From contig NC_054701.1 of the NCBI RefSeq assembly GCF_016097555.1, positions 3,803,688 through 3,867,687 on the forward strand: a stretch of DNA of 64,000 bases, in the 5' to 3' direction. The stretch comes from Gigantopelta aegis. Taxonomy: Eukaryota; Mollusca; Gastropoda; Neomphalida; Peltospiridae. The position numbers were made by a program, and so were the translations under genes. The notes beneath the pieces are model-generated. The model had not been told where the DNA came from, made no database searches, and saw nothing but the letters and a program-made list of their open reading frames with translations. Below, in pieces: positions 23,901 through 34,789 of the stretch; within the stretch, counting starts at the first letter, position 1, and each line of letters opens with the position of its first letter.

Positions 23901-26380
23901 ATGAACAGACACCATACTTACCGCCTGGATCATCATACTCTGGTCCCATTATGAACAGACACCATACTTACCGCCTGGATCATCATACTCTGGCCACATT
24001 ATGAACAGACACCATACTTAGCGCCTGGATCATCATACTCTGGCCACATTATGAACAGACACCATACTTAGCGCCTGGATCATCATACTCTGGCCACATT
24101 ATGAACAGACACCATACTTAGCGCCTGGATCATCATACTCTGGCCACATTATGAACAGACACCATACTTAGCGCCTGGATCATCATACTCTGGCCACATT
24201 ATGAACAGACACCATACTTAGCGCCTGGATCATCATACTCTGGCCACATTATGAACAGACACCATACTTAGCGCCTGGATCATCATACTCTGGCCACATT
24301 ATGAACAGACACCATACTTAGCGCCTGGATCATCATACTCTGGCCACATTATGAACAGACACCATACTTAGCGCCTGGATCATCATACTCTGGCCACATT
24401 ATGAACAGACACCATACTTAGCGCCTGGATCATCATACTCTGGCCACATTATGAACAGACACCATATTTACCCCCTGAATCATCATACTCTGGCCACATT
24501 ATGAACAGACACCATATTTAGCGCCTGAATCATCATACTCTGGCCACATTATGAACAGACACCATACTTAGAGCCTGAATCATCATACTCTGGCCACATT
24601 ATGAACAGACACCATAGTTACCGCCTGAATCATCATACTCTGGCCACATTATGAACAGACACCATACTTACCGCCTGAATCATCATACTCTGGCCACATT
24701 ATGAACAGACACCATACTTACCGCCTGGATCATCATACTCTGGCCACAATATGAACAGACACCATACTTACCGTCTGGATCATCATACTCTGGTCCCATT
24801 ATGAACAGACACCATACTTACCGCCTGGATCATCATACTCTGGTCCCATTATGAACAGACACCATACTTAGCGCCTGGATCATCATACTCTGGCCACATT
24901 ATGAACAGACACCATACTTAGCGCCTGGATCATCATACTCTGGCCACATTATGAACAGACACCATACTTAGCGCCTGGATCATCATACTCTGGCCACATT
25001 ATGAACAGACACCATACTTAGCGCCTGGATCATCGTACTCTGGCCACATTATGAACAGACACCATACTTAGCGCCTGGATCATCGTACTCTGGCCACATT
25101 ATGAACAGACACCATACTTAGCGCCTGGATCATCGTACTCTGGCCACATTATGAACAGACACCATACTTAGCGCCTGGATCATCGTACTCTGGCCACATT
25201 ATGAACAGACACCATACTTAGCGCCTGGATCATCGTACTCTGGCCACATTATGAACATACACCATACTTAGCGCCTGGATCATCGTACTCTGGCCACATT
25301 ATGAACAGACACCATACTTAGCGCCTGGATCATCGTACTCTGGCCACATTATGAACAGACACCATACTTAGCGCCTGGATCATCGTACTCTGGCCACATT
25401 ATGAACAGACACCATACTTAGCGCCTGGATCATCGTACTCTGGCCACATTATGAACAGACACCATACTTACCGCCTGGATCATCGTACTCTGGCCACATT
25501 ATGAACAGACACCATACTTAGCGCCTGGATCATCGTACTCTGGCCACATTATGAACAGACACCATACTTACCGCCTGGATCATCGTACTCTGGCCACATT
25601 ATGAACAGACACGATACTTACCGCCTGGATCATCGTACTCTGGCCACATTATGAACAGACACGATACTTACCGCCTGGATCATCCTACTCTGGCCACATT
25701 ATGAACAGACACGATACTTACCGCCTGGATCATCCTACTCTGGCCACATTATGAACAGACACGATACTTACCGCCTGGATCATCATACTCTGGCCACATT
25801 ATGAACAGACACGATACTTATCGCCTGAATCATCATACTCTGGCCACATTATGAACAGACACGATACTTACCGCCTGAATCATCATACTCTGGCCACATT
25901 ATGAACAGACACCATATTTACCGCCTGAATCATCATACTCTGGCCACATTATGAACAGACACCATATTTACCGCCTGAATCATCATACTCTGGCCACATT
26001 ATGAACAGACACCATATTTAGCGCCTGAATCATCATACTCTGGCCACATTATGAACAGACACCATATTTAGCGCCTGAATCATCATACTCTGGCCACATT
26101 ATGAACAGACACCATACTTAGCGCCTGAATCATCATACTCTGGCCACATTATGAACAGACACCATATTTACCGCCTGAATCATCATACTCTGGCCACATT
26201 ATGAAGAGACACCATATTTACCGCCTGAATCATCATACTCTGGCCACATTATGAACAGACACCATATTTACCGCCTGAATCATCATACTCTGGCCACATT
26301 ATGAACAGACACCATACTTAGCGCCTAAATCATCATACTCTGGCCACATTATGAACAGACACCATACTTACCGCCTGAAT
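17957..26380. repeat. 8.4-kb array of a 50-bp satellite unit
   Basis: There are about 168 head-to-tail units containing GAATCATCATACTCTGGCCA and ATTATGAACAGACACCAT. Variants differ at a few positions (TTACCGC or TTAGCGC; CACATTATGAAC or CACAAAATACAC; CTGAATC or CTGGATC). The marker CACAATATGA recurs at 19911, 20961, 22111, 23211, 23844 and 24744. One unit near 23795 is 16 bases short. From about 25034 to 25670 a CATCGTACTC variant dominates. On the minus strand units with TTACCGC read GCGGTAAGTATGG, a near-perfect splice-donor sequence. Confidence 0.95.
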
Positions 26381-26387
26381 ATAAAAA

Positions 26388-29300
26388 AAATAGAGGAGGC
26401 AGGCATAGTGGCAGATGACTACGTGTTAATACACAAAGCTCAGGCAGTACAGGGTAGCTCTATACAACAGGGTGATACGAAGAAATTTCAGCCAGGTTTT
26501 TCCCGGGAAAGTAACTATCGGGGAGAGTCATCTAGTTGGTCAGCTAGTCAGGCAAGGAATGCACCGGGTGGGCAAAGTAAGGATAAGCCTGCATTATCAG
26601 CCAATGCACGAACTTTTCGTCCACATTGCAGTTACTGTAAAAAGGATAACCATCTTGTCGGGGACTGTTTTAAAAGGAAACGCGATAATGCGCAAGTGGT
26701 CGGTTTAGTGAGGTCAGCTCCGTTAGCGAGAGAGTTAATGGTTAGTCCCATGGCAGAGAAAGTAAACCCGTATGTGTCCACTGGTATGGTTTGTGACGTA
26801 AAACAAGAGTTGAGTCCTAAGGCAATATCAATCTATCGAGATACAGGGTGTAGCCAGTCGCTTATCACGTCAGATTGTTTAGCTGGTATTAAGAATTCAG
26901 ATACAGGACGTAGTTTGGTCTTAACCTCGGTTACTGGAGAAAATATGGTTGTCCGGTTACAACTGTGTTCGAAGTTTGTGACGGGACCAGTCGATATGGG
27001 TGTTGTGAAGGACTTGCCTGTTGAAAACATAGGAGTTTTGTTGGGTAACGATTTGACTAGTCAGTGTTGCCAGCCCCAAGGTGACAAATTGTTAATTGAA
27101 GACAGCCCTTTATCCATAAAAGAGTGTGAGGTTGATGAGATTAGTTATCCTGCGGGTGTAATGACTAGGGCTATGGCCAGAAGGGTAACACGAGACCCAG
27201 AGGATATTTGTGATTTGTCTGATACGTGTGTGAGTCATGAAATTGGAGTGGATGAGGTTATCAGTAAAATGGTAGATAAGTCAACTGAGGAATTAAATGT
27301 GGTGGAACCTGTTGACCTCCCGCAGAGGGTAAATGAACCAGTTGTGTTTGATAGAGGGGACTTACCTTGTAATAGACAAGAGTTAATCCTAGAGCAGGGG
27401 GCTGATCCAAATTTGTTGGCAGCTCGCACTACATTGTTAAATGAGGGAGTATTAATGAATAAGAGAGTTAGAGATAGGAGGTTGCCGGCGACCGAACTAG
27501 CTAGGAAGCACCTGAGCTATGCTCAGAGCAAAATAAAATCAGTGTTTGATAGGAAGGCTAGGAGTCGGGAATTTAAACCAGGGGATAAGGTGCTGCTGTA
27601 CCTTCCCATTAAACGGGGTTCATTACAGAACCGGTATTTCGGTCCCTATGTTGTGCACAAACGAGTTAATGAGACAGGGTATGTGATAAACACTCCTGAT
27701 AGGGTTAGGAAAAGTAGGTATTGTCACATCAATTTGCTAAAAGGTTATTTTGACAGACTGCCGATAGTTCCAGAGTTACCTGTCCAAATTGAGAGTCACT
27801 CAATTTCCCGTGATGACGTCAAGACTGCAGAGATCAAATTAACCAACAGCCAGATTCTAGCAGACTTGAGTCCGGACTTGCACCTTGACAGCCCCCAGCG
27901 AGCAAAGTTGACTACGTTGATTCAAGACAATGTTTCCATTTGTTAGGACCTTCCAACGGTTACCAATACCTTAAGCCAGGATGTGCGCTTGGAACCCAAC
28001 GCTACACCGAGTCGACAGCATGCCTATCGGAGAAAACCTGTAAAACGTGTGACACTGAAAAAGAAGGAATCGAAGTTCCAGTGGTCAGACGAATGCGACA
28101 AGTCATTCAACCGTCTCAAGCAGATGCTCTCCTCGTCTCCCGTGATGGCAGCACCAGACTACCGAATGCCCTTCAAGCTAGCTGTGGATGCCAATGACGT
28201 AGGAGCTGGAGCTGTGCTGTTCCAAGAAGACGAAAATGGACTGGACCATCCTGTAAGTTTCTTCTCCAAAAGGTTTGACAAACACCAGGTGAACTATTCC
28301 ACTATAGAGAAGGAAGCTTTGGCCATGGTACAAGCTCTGAAGCATTTTCAGATCTACGTGAAATCGGCAGTGCATCAAGTGGTTGTCTTTACGGACCATA
28401 ATCCGCTCACTTTCATTCACAGAATGAAAGCCACCAACCAGAGAGTTTTGAGATGGAGTCTTCTTCTGCAGGAATTCACAATTACCATTGAACACATCAA
28501 GGGCACTTCCAATGTAATCGCTGATGCCCTGTCCTGAAGTTGAACGTTATGATAATGTGTTGACATTCTTGATTTCTGTTTTGTTTTTATATATTTTATT
28601 GTATACCAGGGACTCAGAGACTCAGTGTGATTACTGGTAGTCACCTTATTACTATGTGTTATAAATGCCCGGATGCGTCGGTTAACGCACTTTTTGTTTT
28701 AATGTAGTATATTTCCCTATTCCTAGAGTAGAGGAAATATCCTTTTTGAGGTGGGGGTGTGTGACAGAACATGCTCTTAATTTCTTTTCGCCTGTGGCGA
28801 TATTAATTGTTTTAGAGGGCCGTGTGCAGTCCCAATATGCACTTAGACTAGCTGAGCACTTTGTTACGTAATACCTCCGCGCGACCGTACCCTCTAATAC
28901 ACACCCAGACCATGTGCGGAGGCCATGTGGCCAGTAGCTACGTAATACCTACGATAGTGCGGTTTTTACGACCGTGATTTGGCGAACTAGGCGACAGTAA
29001 GTCTGGCCATCTAAGGAAAAATATGCCGTCTTGGTCTCTGTGGAAATATCACTTGTAGGTATTCGGTACCGCCTTCTGCCCCCAGGCGATATTCGCTGTC
29101 TCTGGGATTTTATAATAAATAGCTAGAATTTTAGATATATCGGGGAGAAACATATTGGACGGCTGTGGGGAACGTTAGTCCGACTGGACTTGGTAATTAT
29201 ATATTTTCTGCTCTGTTGTATAACCTTGATGTAATTGATGTGACTTTAAATATTTTAATACTGTATTATACCAATATTATTTAGACAGTGTTTCCGGTAA

Positions 29301-29915
29301 ACTGACGAAGTAAATTGTAGGCTTCACTGTCTAAAATTATTAAAGCTTAACCAGTCATCCTAGAGGACCTAGGTAAACTGTAGTTTATTGTCTTTATTGT
29401 GATAGGTACCAGTATTAAGTCTGTATTACAAGGTTACTGAATGAGTAGTTAAGGGTTAATAAAAAATTAACCAGTTAGGAATAGAGTTGTAATTCCTTTA
29501 TTAATTAAGTTCCCCTGGCAACGTTTCTCAATTATCACACGTGTGTGTGTTGTATCACTGTGAAGTGATTAGAATATTGCGTAAACTAGACACCTAGTGA
29601 TTAACTAATTAAGTGATTAGTTCTGGGTTGTTATATTTATTGTTGTTGTTAACTAATTAACTGCGGCAAATATATTTTGTCAGCTTAAGGTTAATACAGA
29701 TTCCAAAGTGTATTGTGTTTTGTTGTGTTTTCTAGTGAACTAACGTGCTATATTATATATACTTTATATAAGATCTTATCTCTGTTTATACCTAGAGCCG
29801 AGCTACTCGGGTATACACTGCCCGATACAGAGAGATCTAATAGAGATACAGTTAGGAGAGATATTTGGATAATCGTGTTTTATTCAGTTACGGGTACTAT
29901 AGGATCCCCGTGACG
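26388..29915 (+). mobile_element. Gypsy-type LTR retrotransposon A, broken
   Basis: Recognisable parts are a gag end with a CCHC zinc knuckle (CSYCKKDNHLVGDC), an aspartic protease-like segment, an integrase C-terminal-like segment (about 27430-27770), an RNase H segment (about 27980-28530), a purine-rich tract just before the LTR, and one LTR. The parts are not in the usual complete set or order. It is broken with multiple breaks and abuts the 50-bp array on its left. The gag part is almost identical to element B at 60752, so the family was active fairly recently. Confidence 0.85.
28760..29915 (+). repeat. LTR of Gypsy element A
   Basis: It runs from TGTGACAGAACATGC to CCCCGTGACG, about 1156 bp, preceded by the purine-rich GAGGTGGGGG. 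It aligns with the 5' LTR at 60752-61806, which is shorter. Confidence 0.8.
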
Positions 29916-30376
29916 GTCACATATTAATAAAATTACTTGAATAATTACTCTTTTTTTTGCCAAATCTTCCAAAATTAAAATGTCCTTGACTGTCACCTAT
30001 TTCCAGGCATACAACCTGCTCAAACAAAACTGTAAAAACTAAAATACTGGCAGAAAACAACGTAAAAGGTTTTTAATGATAATAAAAAATCTGTGATGGA
30101 ATCAATGTTACATTTATTTTAATGCCGATGTTTTGATATGGTATATATTAAATACTAATGTTAAACTGTGTGTCAGGTCAACATATGTGCATTAATAACC
30201 GTTTCGCCCTGTGAGAGCTCATCAGGTTGCCTGGCAGACAACGACGGTGTGTTTTTTTGTGTGTTTTTTTGTAACCTATTTCAAAATGCAGCACAATTCA
30301 TTGTTATGTGTAGATTACAATTTTTAAGAGAGCACAATAATAGTTATGTTGCTGTGATTTCACTTCTTTGTTACAT
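29916..30376. other. Spacer between the Gypsy element and the THAP-DDE transposon
   Basis: AT-rich sequence with no recognised gene. It may include the 3' flank or terminal region of the minus-strand transposon, but no clear terminal inverted repeat was identified by eye. Confidence 0.4.
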
Positions 30377-31204
30377 TCAGTCAAATGGAACTACCGATTC
30401 ACACATATTTGTTAATGCGCAACAAACTGTTGTTATTTTGTCAATTGTTGGCACTACCTCATTACTGGAATGCAAATAGTCAATTGGAATGGTACGTTGC
30501 AAAATTGTATACTTGTTACGAACAAGTCCAATGACTCTCTCCACATGAATTCTGGTATGTGCTATTTTTCTGGTGGCTTCCAATTGTAGTGGTGATAACT
30601 GTTTCTTCCCCTTGGTAAAAGCTGGAATTTTTACTTCAGCACAGTTAAGTCGGACACTTTCTTTGATATCGAAGCCACGGTCTGCCAACACAATTTCACC
30701 AGGTAGTAGTTTTGACAACAGTCCACAGTGTTCGGTTACATGTTTGTCTGATACTCTACCACCCCATCCTTTCGATGAAAATGACACGGCTCCTTGAGAG
30801 GTGATTCCAATAAAATATTTGACAGTATTGTGGTGCTTGTAGTTGGACCATGTCTCGGATCGAACCAGTAAATTTGATGGCCTCTCTATAAATACCTCAG
30901 AACAGTCTATAATTACTGACACTTTGGTACCAAAATGCTTCCTAAATTTCATGGGCATCGATAGTTGAAGTTCTTCTCGATCTGGCCAAAATATGAAACA
31001 TTTCATCCGAACAAACATTATGTGTATAACATCACGAAATGTCTTGGAAACACAACTCTCTGAAATTTTGAAACGATAATTCAGGTTCTGCTGACTTAAA
31101 TTTAGCCTCAATTTCATCAAAACCAACATCAGTTTCTCAAATTTAGTTAGAGCAGTTTTTGAAGTTTCAGAAATATTTGGTGTAATATATTCAAACAAAG
31201 CCAT
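30377..31204 (-). CDS. DDE_Tnp_4 transposase domain
   Basis: It is 275 residues beginning [16 protein letters not shown]. An HTH-like stretch ([20 protein letters not shown]) leads into the RNase H-fold catalytic core. Key landmarks are [52 protein letters not shown] and RIHVERVIG. The core shows no internal stop. Confidence 0.85.
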   Translation of the reverse strand: MALFEYITPNISETSKTALTKFEKLMLVLMKLRLNLSQQNLNYRFKISESCVSKTFRDVIHIMFVRMKCFIFWPDREELQLSMPMKFRKHFGTKVSVIIDCSEVFIERPSNLLVRSETWSNYKHHNTVKYFIGITSQGAVSFSSKGWGGRVSDKHVTEHCGLLSKLLPGEIVLADRGFDIKESVRLNCAEVKIPAFTKGKKQLSPLQLEATRKIAHTRIHVERVIGLVRNKYTILQRTIPIDYLHSSNEVVPTIDKITTVCCALTNMCESVVPFD

Positions 31205-31211
31205 TAATGTT

Positions 31212-31684
31212 TCAAAACAGTCCTGTATAACGTCTCACTTTTTCTTCATCATCTTTTAATGCATCCGGTGAAAATGTAGCATCTTTTAGTTGTTTTTTTA
31301 GTTCTATGTTTTCTGTTTTTAATCTCTGCAACTCCATGCGCATCATTCCTACGATTTCTGGTTCATTTCCCACAGACACACTGGAATCTGGGTCAAGTGG
31401 CCCTTCCACAATAAAGCTGCAGGTATTTTCTACGTCAACCTCTACCGTTTCTGCACTTGTTGTCTGAAATGGCTCAACACTTGGAATTTCCTCTTGAAGA
31501 TCCAAAAGTGCTTTGGCAGCTTTGTATTTCATTTCTTTCGCCTTTCGTCCTTTTACTCGATCGTATAGCTTTTTGGCAGAGTTCTGATCTGGATCTGAAG
31601 TAGCCGGGATTTCAGGTACTGGCCTCATATGCAGGGAAGGAGCCCAGTCTGGATTAGTCCGATCGAAGAGATCTGCCTTTTTTC
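31212..31684 (-). CDS. Linker and coiled-coil exon of the THAP transposase
   Basis: It runs from the acceptor at 31685 to a stop at 31212. It encodes [19 protein letters not shown], a Lys/Ala-rich helix ([20 protein letters not shown]) and a Leu-heptad helix before KVRRYTGL. In relatives YTGLP is followed at once by the DDE domain in the same frame; here the frame changes. Confidence 0.7.
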
Positions 31685-32808
31685 CTGTAAATAAATTGTA
31701 TACAATGTATATAAATGTAAATACGAAAATCGAATATTTCATTACGATATAAAAATATTTAAATGTTACTAAATCATTTGGTATATACAAAACACTTTCT
31801 AAAATAATTATAACCACAAACAGTTAAAGACAAGCTATACTTTTAAAGTCACATTCCCTAGTTTTTAAACACTGCAACACGTTTTCGATAGTTGAAATGA
31901 AACGTTACTTATAATCTATTGTTTGCATACTCATTTCAGAATGTCTTGAGTATTTCTATTGACCGCAGTGTTTACAATAACACATCTATTTTTTATCATT
32001 TTTAAAAAGGTACGTACCTCTGAGAAGTTAAAATTATGGAGACTGTCTGAAGTCTATTTTTATAGCATATTTTCCCGTTTCAACGTCACACACTTTCATT
32101 TTACTCTTATTCATTCTTACCAAAACTTTATACAGATGTATTATGGGTTTGTAGATTAACTAAACTTATTCATTTTTGACTGGTTAAAACTAGGGTCCGT
32201 GACTTAACAGTTTTATTTTCAACATGTACAAAATATCCAGACGAAAGTAACACGTATGAAACTACCCATTACTATATACATGTACACGTATGCTGTGTTG
32301 CATAGAAACTACATTTCGAACAGGTAATATTAAAATGGTCCACTTTAAATGAATGCATACAATGTATGTTAACGACATTTTTGAAGGGATGAACCTTAAG
32401 TATGTTACATAAAATAATGAAGGCAGTACAGCAACTGCTGTAGTCCAGTCATGAAATTCCAAACCTGTATATTTATGGAAACTGGTATGTCCATTCCAAT
32501 TCAATATATCACTGTTAATTTTTTAAAGTATTAATTTATGCTACTGTGTTAATAATTAAGCATGAGTGTCCCAGCTATTTTATATTACACATTAAACCAA
32601 TGTAGTAGACCTATAGAAAACGTTTTGTTTAACCCCTGCTCACCAATTTGTTTTCACTTCATAATTTCTTCTTATGTAACTGGCTACCATCACCCCTTTT
32701 CCAATGTCATAATTTTATTATTTTTAAAAATATTTTTTCAACCTCGCTTCCTAAATTTCTGTACATACCCCTGGTAATAATTATTTATTAACAAATACAT
32801 TTATTTAC

Positions 32809-33046
32809 CTGTTATAAAGTGATCTGAACACACTTTAAAATGACGTTTCTTGGGGTCCGGGTTAAAGTCTGCTCGATTTATTCTTGCTAGCCACAGAATC
32901 CTTTTCTCGCTGGAAAGCTTCTCAGTTTGACTTCCTTGGTGGTTAATGACCTTTGGTATGTCATAATAACGTCGATTAGGAACTCCACTACTGGAACGAT
33001 TTGTACAGCCAAACACTACACATGAATTAACCGTGATTGCAGGCAA
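32809..33046 (-). CDS. THAP zinc-finger exon of the transposase
   Basis: It starts MPAITVNSCVVFGCTNRSSS. The C2CH ligands are visible: C and C in CVVFGC, then C and H in CSDHF. The conserved W is in ILWLARI. It ends in phase 1 at a GTAAAT donor. In this family THAP domains bind transposon ends. A domesticated host use cannot be excluded but is not supported here. Confidence 0.8.
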
Positions 33047-33132
33047 TTAGTATATAACAATGTGATAAAATTTCGATTCTTTACCAACAGCCTCAGATTA
33101 TACGCTACAACGGTCAATAACAATAGCATGCC

Positions 33133-33579
33133 CTACAACATGGCCGACAGTTGGATTATGGGTAATCGCGTGACGTCATGAGAAACCCATGTATGCACAG
33201 TTTTCAAAAGGTGAGTCACGTTTTTTACAACTGACAAATACTCCATCAACAAATGATTGAAAGACTGCATGAAGCAGTTATCACTTGTTAAAAATATGGG
33301 TAATTCTCCCATATTACCCAAACGAAATATGTGTTGGGCACAAAAACTGAGGCACACCTGAAATGGAGAAGCATTTCCACTGATATCTTTTCGTGGTAAA
33401 GGGATATAGTACATACACCTCTCCATAGTTTGTAAAATGTTTACTTCTCCAACTATAAAGGAACCGCCACAGTCTATGGCAGAACTAGTATATTCCAAAT
33501 CCATTATTGGTGAGAATTGAATAATTGTAACCGTAATAAATATAACGACAATAAGTTTTAACAATAACAGTACTAACAA
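33133..33579 (-). CDS. Unidentified repeat-encoded protein segment, copy A
   Basis: An open stretch of 148 residues. The central part (FIVGEVNILQTMERCMYYIP, FCAQHIFRLGNMGELPIFLT, NCFMQSFNHLLMEYLSVVKN) looks like real protein: it is conserved at DNA level in a second copy at 38293-38660 and partly in a third at 37650-37780. Only the shared block, about 33200-33520, should be trusted; the N-terminal hydrophobic residues and the last 20 residues are outside it. I do not recognise the family. It may be part of a transposon or a duplicated host exon. Confidence 0.4.
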   Translation of the reverse strand: MLVLLLLKLIVVIFITVTIIQFSPIMDLEYTSSAIDCGGSFIVGEVNILQTMERCMYYIPLPRKDISGNASPFQVCLSFCAQHIFRLGNMGELPIFLTSDNCFMQSFNHLLMEYLSVVKNVTHLLKTVHTWVSHDVTRLPIIQLSAML

Positions 33580-34456
33580 CTATTTCTATTATTGAATAAT
33601 TATAACAATAGTAAATATAACACCAATAAACGCAACAACTTGCAACAACTTTTAACAGTAGCAATTATTATGAGTGTAACAATTTTCTATAAAAATTAAT
33701 CTGAATGAATGAAACATAAAAAACATTGACACCCTATCCTCTTCAATGAATGCGCCTATCCTCTTCATTGCACCCGTATTTGTTTGTTTCTTCTTTTTTA
33801 ATTATGACCGTTTGACCACGAACAAGAGTTTAAACACGATCTCTTTTGATTGTATTTCAACAATTGTTTCAGACTCTTCGTCAGAAGGAACATCAACTAT
33901 GTCTGCTGTCTTGCTGACTGTGACATCATCAGGAGGAACTTGATCATCGACCACATGACACCCAAGCAATTTTTTAATCAATCGACGAAGTCATGAGGGA
34001 TATAATTATTGCCAATGAAACCATATTTTCAATTTTGAGGTTTGTCGTTAAGAAAGTAATTAATTGTTTCATGCAAAGATGTAACAAGTGCATGAATTTG
34101 ACGCCTAGAACAATATGGCAGGCCTTGTTTTATTGCTTTGTTCTGACAGCATTTCTTGGCGCAGTGCATATACAATACAATACCAGTACCAAATCAATCA
34201 TGGGTGTGCTTTCAACATTTGGCATGGTTAGCACCGGACGTTCCGACAGATGGTTGCAGTGCGGTCAGGTGTCGAAAACCAAGTCCTTTCATTACAAATG
34301 TTTCCTTCATGGTTTCAATCACTGCCTTGAACAAGTCCTCTTGTTTGGTGTTAATGATCTTCCGACAGTTTTTCAATGAATTCCAGTTAGAAATGGGACT
34401 TCAATGTGGAAACACATTTATCTCTTCTTTTATTTTGTGTCTTGTCCAGAATTGCA
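33580..34456. repeat. Continuation of unidentified duplicated repeat, copy A
   Basis: It matches 37840-37975 (first part) and 38720-39180 (second part). On the minus strand the second copy encodes ETMKETFVMKGLGFRHLTAL and VGTFNEIVSVARPVLTMPNV, also seen degraded here. It is probably another exon or segment of the same unidentified element as 33133-33579. Confidence 0.5.
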
Positions 34457-34469
34457 AGATACACATGGA

Positions 34470-34736
34470 ATGAATGGATGTTTAACGACACCCCAGCACG
34501 AAAACTACATCGGCTATTGGGTGTCAAACTATGGTAATACAAACAAATAGGGTGATGATCAACATCAATATAAAAATTCAAGATTTAAATAAAAACAGTG
34601 TAAAGAACTGTACAAAAATACAAATATCACAGATAGATACGGACTTTTACTCAAAATTTTAATTTTGTGCTGTATTGGCCATTCTCAAAGAGAATGTTAC
34701 ACCTGCACAACGGTGAGGTTACAGCACGCGCAGGGG
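34470..34736 (-). mobile_element. Short LINE-end element with target duplication
   Basis: A 267-bp relative of the element at 7669. It is flanked by AGATACACATGGA (34457-34469) and AGATACATATGGA (34737-34749). The related duplicated repeat at about 39180-39192 has the same site without the insertion. Confidence 0.8.
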
Positions 34737-34789
34737 AGATACATATGGATGTATTTTCACTTCTGTCCACTCTAGCATACATTTTTATC

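Larger units (their letters stand above)
30377..33046 (-). mobile_element. ISL2EU-like DNA transposon with THAP-DDE transposase
   Basis: A minus-strand transposase with one intron. Exon 1 (33046-32809) encodes a THAP zinc finger (CVVFGCTNRSS, ILWLARINR, CSDHF). The donor ACAG|GTAAAT joins in phase to 31684 (TTTACAG|GAAA), giving [18 protein letters not shown], the usual THAP-to-linker wording of this family. A coiled segment ([19 protein letters not shown]) follows. The DDE_Tnp_4 domain occupies 31204-30377, with candidate acidic residues in [16 protein letters not shown] and HVERVIGL. The linker frame ends at 31212 and the DDE frame begins about 8 bases further on in a different phase, so a small deletion or frameshift separates them. 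The catalytic domain itself is fully open, suggesting modest age. Terminal repeats were not resolved. Confidence 0.82.

Noticed and set aside
17957-26380. The 50-bp array as a CRISPR array
   Set aside because: Units are joined head to tail with no unique spacers, and the genome is eukaryotic.
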